Shown here in pieces: positions 1 to 4,970 of a stretch of 8,509 nucleotides of DNA. Each line of letters opens with the position of its first letter. The first letter of the stretch is position 1. Source of the DNA: Clostridiales bacterium (GTDB taxonomy: Bacteria; Bacillota; Clostridia; Saccharofermentanales; UBA5734). The position numbers and the translations under genes are program-made. The DNA lies in contig DOFA01000261.1 of the NCBI GenBank assembly GCA_003532195.1, positions 1-8,509 of the forward strand. The letters are read 5' to 3'. Below the pieces are notes generated by a model. The model made no database searches. It was not told the DNA's origin and saw nothing but the letters and a program-made list of their open reading frames with translations.

Positions 1-956
1 TAACCATTGAGCACTTCCTCCAAAATACCATTGACTGCATTTTCAACTCGGGGATCCTCATTTTCTTCTTCCGTCAGGCTAAGAATGGCAGTAAGCGGAT
101 CAACAGATACTTTATCGATATAGGGTATCATGTAAGGCATGACTTGTATGGCTATGGCCGGGACTTCATCCCGAGGGACACGTGGAAGCGCGTAATACTT
201 TTTTAACCTGTCATCATTCCTTGTAACAGCATAAGTGGGATATCCATTATCCGAGAGCATGGAATAATGGCACACAGCGGACATCCCTCCAAGAACACCA
301 TCTTGTATTGGGATGATCGTATCCAGCTTATACTCATGGCAGACAGGATTACTGAGTAAAGGTCTGACCGCTCCCCATAATGCCTTTTTGCCTTTGCTCC
401 ATTTGAATGCCCTTGTTTTTCCTGCTTTTAGCGTCATATCGAGTGCAAGCGCATCCATTTCATCAAGGCATCGGCTAATCGTCATTTTTGATGTATTTAA
501 ATATTTTGCGATTTCATTGAGTTGTATCTCCGTCCAGTTCTCGTAAATTGCCGTTATTATAAGACGCTGCGTCGAGATTCCCAACTTCTTAATCGTTGGA
601 GTTATGTGATTCTTTTCTTTTTCGAGTACTATTCCTAAGAACGGAAGAAAAACCTGTTTACCTTCGATTATAAACGGGATCGATTCAGAAATCATTTTTT
701 GCTTTTTGTAGGTATCCAGGGTCTCGAAGCAAAGAACGCATTCCATTCCCGAGAGCATTTTCAGTTGTTCACGATGTTTTCTCAGAGCAGCAAAGGTGAC
801 CGCTCCCTTGGGTTTTGCAAGCAGGCTTATAATACCGGCCAAGCGAAGGGTGTTTAATTCATACCCGCCGCGAAGATATAAGGGCAGGTTACTTATTTTA
901 CTGAACGGAAGCAGGTCTGCATTAATGTGCAACAACTTCTCAAGATAATTCTTCAT
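1..956 (-). CDS. Winged-helix regulator, AbiEi-like / MarR-like (3' end at window edge)
   Basis: Translating the minus strand from ATG at 956 gives 318 uninterrupted codons to the left edge, where only the first two bases (TA) of the next codon remain, so the stop may lie exactly there or further out. The start MKNYLEKLLHIN follows a GAGGGA Shine-Dalgarno (962-967) by 5 nt. Residues ~141-170 (TEIQLNEIAKYLNTSKMTIS, then RCLDEMDAL) read as a helix-turn-helix, and the basic stretch at 177-191 could be the wing. The N-terminal ~110 residues look like an alpha/beta domain ending in IPFIIEGKQVFLPFLGIVL. The C-terminal part carries GGMSAVCHYSML (223-234) and DPLTAILSLTEEE (286-298). These blocks recall Firmicutes proteins annotated as MarR-like or hypothetical, some beside an AbiEii-type nucleotidyltransferase toxin; this is from memory, not a search. 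A cytosolic DNA-binding protein is the safe call; an antitoxin role is inference. G+C is lower than in the genes to the right, which hints at transfer. There is no signal peptide or membrane segment. Confidence 0.8.
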   Translation of the reverse strand, partial: MKNYLEKLLHINADLLPFSKISNLPLYLRGGYELNTLRLAGIISLLAKPKGAVTFAALRKHREQLKMLSGMECVLCFETLDTYKKQKMISESIPFIIEGKQVFLPFLGIVLEKEKNHITPTIKKLGISTQRLIITAIYENWTEIQLNEIAKYLNTSKMTISRCLDEMDALALDMTLKAGKTRAFKWSKGKKALWGAVRPLLSNPVCHEYKLDTIIPIQDGVLGGMSAVCHYSMLSDNGYPTYAVTRNDDRLKKYYALPRVPRDEVPAIAIQVMPYMIPYIDKVSVDPLTAILSLTEEENEDPRVENAVNGILEEVLNG

Positions 957-991
957 TATTGTCCCTCAGCTATCGTAACATCTTTTTTTAT

Positions 992-1020
992 ATCGTATCA
1001 TACTCTGTGTTATGATGCAA
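992..1020 (-). promoter_or_regulatory. Candidate promoter of the regulator gene
   Basis: On the minus strand TTGCAT (1015-1020) lies 17 bp from TACGAT (992-997), and the latter is preceded by TGA, giving an extended -10 (TGnTACGAT). The -35 is a weak match and the -10 is 4 of 6. Transcription would start near 985, leaving a leader of about 30 nt before the ATG. Other spacings are possible in this AT-rich stretch, for example TATGAT as the -10. Confidence 0.4.
997..1016. promoter_or_regulatory. Inverted repeat ATCATA-N8-TATGAT, possible operator
   Basis: ATCATA (997-1002) and TATGAT (1011-1016) are perfect 6-bp inverted arms around an 8-bp spacer, so their centres are 14 bp apart. The element fills the spacer between the proposed -35 and -10 of the leftward regulator promoter. 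A smaller nested palindrome, GTATcATAC, lies at 995-1003. The spacing suits a dimeric winged-helix repressor, but a 6-bp palindrome in AT-rich DNA can arise by chance. Confidence 0.3.
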
Positions 1021-1090
1021 ATGTTTATTGAGACTGTAAACCAAATGATTAAGCCTATGTGCATGATATACCAGTATGCCCCATGTCTGT

Positions 1091-1119
1091 TTGCCTCGCC
1101 GTGAAAAGTATCGTAAAAT
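1091..1119 (+). promoter_or_regulatory. Sigma-A-type promoter of the phosphodiesterase gene
   Basis: TTGCCT (1091-1096, 4 of 6 to consensus) and TAAAAT (1114-1119, 5 of 6) are separated by exactly 17 bp. Transcription would begin near 1126, giving a leader of about 57 nt before the ATG at 1183. One TATCGTA repeat overlaps the upstream edge of the -10, so this promoter may share a repressor with the divergent gene. No riboswitch-like structure is apparent in the short leader. Confidence 0.6.
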
Positions 1120-1182
1120 GAAATGAAATTCCCATTCAGCCGGTCAGGTTAGAACGTCACGGCGGGGTACTGGAGGAACATC

Positions 1183-1944
1183 ATGATCAGAGAATCTTTA
1201 AAAAACAAATTCATCATTTCCGGGCATCGGGGCTATTGTGCCAAATATCCGGAAAACACGCTTTTATCCTTTCAAGCGGCAATCGAGCTGGGCGTCGATA
1301 TGCTGGAGCTCGACCTGCACCTCTCGGCGGACGGCGTTCCCATGCTGATGCACGACAGCTGGCTCGAGCGCACCTCCAACGGCAGCGGCCTGCTGCGCGA
1401 GAAAACCTGCGCTAAGCTTAAGGAGCTTGACGCCGGCGGCTGGAAAGCCAAATATTACGAAGGATTGAAAATCCCGACTTTTGAAGAATTCCTCACTTTG
1501 ACCAAACCTTATGAATCCATGCTCTTCTCCGTGGAAATCAAGGAAGAGCCCGACGACATCGCCTGCCTCGACGCCGCAGTCGCCTTGACCCATTCCTTCG
1601 GCATGACCGACCGCTGCGTTTTCACATCATTCAACGCCGCCGTCACAGATTATATCCACGACCGGTATGGGCTGCCTAACCTTGGGTACAGCGCAAAATA
1701 CATGCGCAATGTCCAGCCGGATTCCCTGGCCAAACTTTGGTCAGTCGGTGTTCCGATGCCGGATGTGACGCTGGAGCATAACAACTCCTGGCGCGAGAAG
1801 AACATCTGGCCTTGCGCGTTCTGTGCCGATACGGCCGAACAAGTCCTGCTGTGCCTGGCTAACGGCGCCGCCATGGTCACCTGCAACGACCCGGTCCCCG
1901 CGCTGCTGATTGCCAGGGAGCGCGGCCTAAGGCAGGGTCGTTGA
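1183..1944 (+). CDS. Glycerophosphodiester phosphodiesterase, cytosolic (UgpQ-like)
   Basis: A 253-residue protein of the GDPD family (TIM barrel). It hydrolyses deacylated phospholipid head groups such as glycerophosphocholine to glycerol 3-phosphate and the alcohol. Visible signatures are HRG at 15-17 followed by PENT (23-26), ELDLHLSADG with the metal/catalytic acids E42 and D44, HD at 57-58, LERTSNGSG, VEIK with E119, and a late TCNDP (233-237). The usual C-terminal WTVN-like strand is replaced by WPCAFCADT (209-217), a variation I believe occurs in Firmicutes paralogues. Length matches the roughly 240-260 residues of the single-domain cytosolic type. No signal peptide or transmembrane segment precedes the barrel. 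The ATG follows GGAGGAA (1172-1178) by 4 nt and has its own promoter. It is a single-gene unit. Its last 18 bp overlap the 3' end of the convergent lipoprotein gene. Substrate preference cannot be read from sequence. Confidence 0.93.
   Translation: MIRESLKNKFIISGHRGYCAKYPENTLLSFQAAIELGVDMLELDLHLSADGVPMLMHDSWLERTSNGSGLLREKTCAKLKELDAGGWKAKYYEGLKIPTFEEFLTLTKPYESMLFSVEIKEEPDDIACLDAAVALTHSFGMTDRCVFTSFNAAVTDYIHDRYGLPNLGYSAKYMRNVQPDSLAKLWSVGVPMPDVTLEHNNSWREKNIWPCAFCADTAEQVLLCLANGAAMVTCNDPVPALLIARERGLRQGR
1898..1925. repeat. 7-bp perfect inverted repeat at the convergent gene ends
   Basis: CCGCGCT (1898-1904) and AGCGCGG (1919-1925) can pair around a 14-nt loop. The element lies inside the last codons of the phosphodiesterase gene and directly after the stop codon (1927-1929) of the opposing lipoprotein gene. 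No T-run follows on either strand, so it is not a canonical intrinsic terminator. It could stabilise or slow the leftward transcript, or be a chance result of G+C-rich coding sequence. Confidence 0.25.
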
Positions 1945-2682
1945 TCGGCTGGAAAAATTAATCTGGTCGACTAGCAGCAGAAAAGGCAGCGCGCCGGCAT
2001 TAATCTCTGCCGCCAGGGTTTGGGCACGGCCATCGTCCAGACTGGCAATCAGGCAGGTGCCTCCGGATATGGCCTGTTTGATCACCGGTTCGACGAGAAT
2101 ACAATCATCCATGCTGATGGTCAATTTTTGGCCGATATTGGCAGCGGTCACTTCGGCGAATTTTCCAGCGCCTGCCGCCGTAAAGGTTATCAGAACACAC
2201 TCGGAATTCTGCTGGTCTTTTTCAGCGACTGCTGTTTGAATGTCCGTGCCGTCAAGAAGGATATTGCCCGCCTCATCTTTGAAGGTCAAAAGGCCCCTGG
2301 CGCACAGCGCCGACATGGCAGCTGAAGTCTCCTGAGTGCTCATGGTCTGCTTAAAGCGGATTTTGATCAGGCAGTCGGAGTAGTCGATGCTGATATCCCG
2401 ATCCATAATGCCAATATTATCCAGCCGGTCCTCCAGTATCGGCAGAATTGCCTCCATTTCAGCCTGGCTGACCTGATTGTGATCGGCCGGGCAAAATACC
2501 ACCTCAACGTTTTTATCGTCATGACCGGTTTGGTCTTGCTGGGTCGTACTGGATTTATCCGCAGTTCCTTCCGTAGTCGATGCTGATCTGTTCCATAAGA
2601 TTCCCAAGCTACAGCCGGACAAAGAAAAAGCCAATAATAAAATGATTGTTACAGCAGCGGTTTTCACAGGATGTTTAATCAT
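1927..2682 (-). CDS. Lipoprotein with a SecD P1-type domain and no SecD membrane part
   Basis: A 251-residue predicted lipoprotein. MIKHPVK is a short positive n-region, ~8-20 is hydrophobic, and L21-S22-G23-C24 is a lipobox, so the mature protein would be anchored outside the membrane through C24. Residues ~29-58 are a polar Ser/Thr/Gln/Asp linker. Residues ~59-240 follow the periplasmic P1 region of the translocase subunit SecD: a base-like part (VSQAEMEAILPILEDRLDNI, 71-90), LTFKDEAGNILLDGTDI (132-148), then a head-like part with ITFTAAGAGKFAEVTAANIG (165-184) and EINAGALPFLL (226-236). SecD's six membrane helices are absent. Proteins of this kind are usually labelled SecDF P1 head subdomain-containing; their role is unknown to me. 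A GTG 12 bp upstream (2692-2694) would extend the frame, but it lies inside the Shine-Dalgarno AAGGTGG, so ATG at 2682 is preferred. It sits 15 bp downstream of the hydrolase gene and is probably co-transcribed with it. Confidence 0.82.
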   Translation of the reverse strand: MIKHPVKTAAVTIILLLAFSLSGCSLGILWNRSASTTEGTADKSSTTQQDQTGHDDKNVEVVFCPADHNQVSQAEMEAILPILEDRLDNIGIMDRDISIDYSDCLIKIRFKQTMSTQETSAAMSALCARGLLTFKDEAGNILLDGTDIQTAVAEKDQQNSECVLITFTAAGAGKFAEVTAANIGQKLTISMDDCILVEPVIKQAISGGTCLIASLDDGRAQTLAAEINAGALPFLLLVDQINFSSRSTTLP

Positions 2683-2690
2683 AAAAGGAA

Positions 2691-2700
2691 CCACCTTTCA
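2691..2700 (-). promoter_or_regulatory. Ribosome binding site fused to the hydrolase stop codon
   Basis: On the minus strand the sequence reads TGAAAGGTGG. The TGA stop of the hydrolase gene is followed at once by the AAGGTGG Shine-Dalgarno of the lipoprotein gene, 8 nt before its ATG at 2682. This supports that ATG over the in-frame GTG embedded in the motif, and suggests that ribosomes ending the hydrolase can re-initiate on the lipoprotein. Confidence 0.6.
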
Positions 2701-3423
2701 GGCATGCGCGAGGATAAAATCGACGATCGGAGCCGGATCAGCCAGGCCATGCGGATGATGCCCACAGCCGGGCTTGCCGATCACTTTAAGGATTCCGCCG
2801 TTCTCGCGGTAATACTGCTCGAGCACCGCCCCGTTTTCGCAATAAGGCACGACCGGGTCGCTATCGCCATAAACCAGGATAACCGGAATTTTATTCCGCA
2901 GCAGGATGTCCAGGCGGTCGATCGGATGCTGGCGGTAAGTGATCAGTTCCGACCGGGAAAAGCCATAGGCATCAACCAGTTCCTGCCACATGGACTCGCT
3001 GTAATCGGCACATCCCATGCCGCCCGGGCAGCTAAGCAGATTGAGCACCGGGGCGTCCAGGTAGAGCGCTGCCACTATTTCCGGATGGCGGGACGCGAGA
3101 TTGACGGCGTGCAGGCCGCCGCAGCTCATGCCGACCGGCACGCAACGGTCAGCCAGGCCAAATTCGGCCGTCAGGTGTTGCGCGAAGTCCCGCTTGGCAT
3201 CCTGATCGGCATCGGTTCCCCAGCGGTTGATATTTTTGAGATACGCCAGGTGGAAACCCCGCTTGACCAGCTCGATCTCGCAATTGGGGAAGGCGTCAAA
3301 ATACTCCGTTTTCAACAGCCATTTCGCAGTTCGGTTCTGGCTGGACGGAAAGACCAGTATGGCTTCCCGCCCCTGGAATATAAAGTCTATGCGACGAAAT
3401 CCGTTCCATTCTGTTTGCAGCAT
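2698..3423 (-). CDS. Alpha/beta hydrolase (serine esterase/peptidase-like)
   Basis: A 241-residue cytosolic protein with the landmarks of an alpha/beta hydrolase. The nucleophile elbow is GMSCGG with S100 (98-103). The likely acid is in GDSDPVVPY (D187 or D189, 186-194). The histidine is in GCGHHPHG (219-226, H222 or H223). The order serine, acid, histidine and the spacing fit the fold, and ~240 residues is a minimal single-domain size. The GHHPHG ending, followed by a DPAPIVDFIL-type helix, recalls esterases found near carbohydrate-degrading genes, but no such gene is present here, so the substrate is unknown. There is no signal peptide. ATG at 3423 follows GGGAGGAAG closely (Shine-Dalgarno within 3427-3435). 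A TTGACA promoter lies in the 80-bp gap after gltD, and the lipoprotein gene follows after 15 bp, so the two probably form one unit. Read-through from gltBD is also possible, since no terminator is visible in the gap. Confidence 0.88.
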   Translation of the reverse strand: MLQTEWNGFRRIDFIFQGREAILVFPSSQNRTAKWLLKTEYFDAFPNCEIELVKRGFHLAYLKNINRWGTDADQDAKRDFAQHLTAEFGLADRCVPVGMSCGGLHAVNLASRHPEIVAALYLDAPVLNLLSCPGGMGCADYSESMWQELVDAYGFSRSELITYRQHPIDRLDILLRNKIPVILVYGDSDPVVPYCENGAVLEQYYRENGGILKVIGKPGCGHHPHGLADPAPIVDFILAHA

Positions 3424-3457
3424 GCTCTTCCTCCCGGCCGGCGAATATTATGAAACG

Positions 3458-3487
3458 ATGTTAGCCCGGAAACCAGATGTATGTCAA
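3458..3487 (-). promoter_or_regulatory. Promoter of the hydrolase-lipoprotein unit
   Basis: In the gap between gltD and the hydrolase gene the minus strand carries a perfect -35, TTGACA (3482-3487), then 18 bp, then TAACAT (3458-3463, 4 of 6 to the -10 consensus). Transcription would start near 3451, about 28 nt upstream of the ATG at 3423. It argues that the hydrolase and lipoprotein can be expressed independently of glutamate synthase. No operator-like repeat is seen around it. Confidence 0.5.
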
Positions 3488-3503
3488 GCCTGCTGTTTTA
3501 TAT

Positions 3504-4970
3504 TCACTGCCTGAAAATCTGATTGACCTCATAAGCGCAGGCGACACCATCCTGGATCGCCCAGACGACGAGCGACTGGCCCCGGCGCTGGTCGCCGGCC
3601 GTAAAGACCTTCGGATTTGAGGTATGGTAAAGCCTGTCGGCTGCGGGATAGCCCCGGGGATCTTTTTGCACCGCAAACAGATCCATCAGTTCCGGTTCCG
3701 GACCGATAAATCCCATCGCAATCAGCAAGAGATCGCAGGGCAGCGTTTCTTCCGTGCCAGCAACCGGGACCGGCGACCAGCCGCGGTCAGTTTTCTCCCA
3801 TTTGACCTTGCTGATCTCCACCGAAGCAATATTCCCGGAGCTGTCCGGGTTGATTTTCGTGACCGTGGTCAGCCATCGCCGGGGATCGGCGCCGAACTTG
3901 CATGCGGCTTCCTGCTGGCCGTAGTCCTGTTTGCAGACGACCGGCCATTCCGGCCACGGGTTAGCTGGAGACCGTCTTTCCGGCGGTCGGGCCAGGATCT
4001 CGATTTGGGTCACGGAGACGGCGTTCTGGCGAACCGCGGTCGCCGCGCAATCCGTACCGGTGTCGCCGCCGCCGACGATCACGACGTGCTGGCCCTGGGC
4101 CAGGATCGCCTTCCCGTCGGTCAAGTTGGAATCGAGCAGGCTCCTGGTGTTTCGGCCGAGGTAGTCGACCGCGAAATGAACGCCGGAAGCCTCGCGGCCG
4201 GGGACTGCGAGGTCGCGCGCCTGGCGCGAACCGCAGCAAAGCAGGACGGCGTCATATTCCACGAGGATCTGCTCTGCCTGCTCCCGGGACTCTACCGTCG
4301 TTCTGCATATAAAGCGGACGCCTTCGGCTTCCATGATCGCCTGTCGCCGGGCGATGATCCCTTTGTCCAGCTTCATGTTGGGAATGCCATACATGAGGAG
4401 GCCGCCGATCCGGTCCTCGCGCTCATAAACCATCACTGCATGGCCCAGTCGGTTTAAAGTATGCGCCGTCGCAAGCCCGGAGGGGCCGGAACCGATGACC
4501 AGAACTTTCTTGCCGGTTCGCCTGGTAATTTGCAGCGGCTGGACCAGCCCGGCCGCGAACGCCTTTTCGATAATTTGCAGCTCGTTGTCCCGGATACAAG
4601 TCGGATCATCATTGAACCCGAGATTGCAGCCCGCCTCACAAGGCGCCGGGCAGACTCTGCCGGTGAATTCCGGAAAAGGATTGGTTAATATAAGACGTTC
4701 ATAAGCATCTTTCCACCGGCCATGAAAAATTAGATCGTTCCATTCCGGGATCAGATTATGCAGCGGACAGCCGGTCACTTTACCCTCGATCAGCAGGCCG
4801 GTCTGGCAAAACGGCGTACCGCAATTCATACACCTGGCCGCCTGGTTCCTTTGCTCGGTCTCAGAAAGCCTCAGCGTAAATTCCTGATAATCGCCCAGAC
4901 GCTCCTTGATCGCGCGCACGCCGTGCTCCTTGCGGCTATATTCAAGAAATCCTCCTGTCTTGCCCATCAT
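3504..4970 (-). CDS. gltD: Glutamate synthase (NADPH), small subunit
   Basis: The 488-residue beta subunit takes electrons from NADPH and passes them through FAD and 4Fe-4S clusters to GltB, in the cytosol. The N-terminal Fe-S domain shows two cysteine groups, C47, C50, C55, C68 (RCMNCGTPFC then GCPLHNLIPEWNDL) and C107, C111, C115, C125 (CPAPCEAGC). The FAD-binding Rossmann motif is VLVIGSGPSGLATAHTLNRL (156-175). The NADPH-binding motif is VVIVGGGDTGTDCAATAVR (296-314). The C-terminal FAD contact is TAGDQRRGQSLVVWAI (457-472). Length is in the usual 470-490 range and every expected block is present. The ATG at 4970 overlaps the gltB stop as ATGA, with AAGGAG (4976-4981) 5 nt upstream. A second ATG follows immediately (4967), so the protein may start one residue later. 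The gene has no promoter of its own and is co-transcribed with gltB. Homologues serve as electron-transfer subunits of other enzymes, but the adjacent gltB settles the identity. Confidence 0.96.
   Translation of the reverse strand: MMGKTGGFLEYSRKEHGVRAIKERLGDYQEFTLRLSETEQRNQAARCMNCGTPFCQTGLLIEGKVTGCPLHNLIPEWNDLIFHGRWKDAYERLILTNPFPEFTGRVCPAPCEAGCNLGFNDDPTCIRDNELQIIEKAFAAGLVQPLQITRRTGKKVLVIGSGPSGLATAHTLNRLGHAVMVYEREDRIGGLLMYGIPNMKLDKGIIARRQAIMEAEGVRFICRTTVESREQAEQILVEYDAVLLCCGSRQARDLAVPGREASGVHFAVDYLGRNTRSLLDSNLTDGKAILAQGQHVVIVGGGDTGTDCAATAVRQNAVSVTQIEILARPPERRSPANPWPEWPVVCKQDYGQQEAACKFGADPRRWLTTVTKINPDSSGNIASVEISKVKWEKTDRGWSPVPVAGTEETLPCDLLLIAMGFIGPEPELMDLFAVQKDPRGYPAADRLYHTSNPKVFTAGDQRRGQSLVVWAIQDGVACAYEVNQIFRQ

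Larger units (their letters stand above)
971..1115. repeat. Three direct copies of TATCGTA, candidate operator sites
   Basis: The heptamer TATCGTA occurs at 971-977, 991-997 and 1109-1115, all in the same orientation. Extended by three bases the copies read TATCGTAACA, TATCGTATCA and TATCGTAAAA. The first two are exactly 20 bp apart, close to two helical turns. The second coincides with the proposed -10 of the leftward regulator gene, and the third overlaps the first bases of the rightward -10 (1114-1119). The first lies just upstream of the regulator's ribosome binding site. That placement fits repressor sites able to shut both promoters. The binding protein is not identified; autoregulation by the adjacent winged-helix protein is an inference. 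Confidence 0.4.

Noticed and set aside
313..546. 77-codon plus-strand frame in the left region, with a hydrophobic Ser-rich sequence
   Set aside because: It is antisense to the helix-turn-helix part of the regulator, with no Shine-Dalgarno and no recognisable domain.
2692..2694. Upstream GTG start for the lipoprotein (MVPFMIKHP...)
   Set aside because: The GTG is part of the AAGGTGG ribosome binding site itself. ATG at 2682 is correctly spaced from it and gives a standard short signal-peptide n-region.
2671..3453. 260-codon plus-strand frame opposite the alpha/beta hydrolase
   Set aside because: The minus-strand frame carries the full Ser-Asp-His landmarks and a good ribosome binding site. 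The plus-strand frame has neither, and spans two minus-strand genes.
3424..3503. Possible terminator or riboswitch between gltD and the hydrolase gene
   Set aside because: The 80-bp gap has G/C-rich words such as CCGGCCGG but no stem followed by a T-run on the minus strand; a promoter explains the gap better.
3624..4457. 277-codon plus-strand frame opposite gltD
   Set aside because: It is antisense to the FAD- and NADPH-binding domains of GltD and shows low-complexity Arg/Asp-rich sequence and no family signature.
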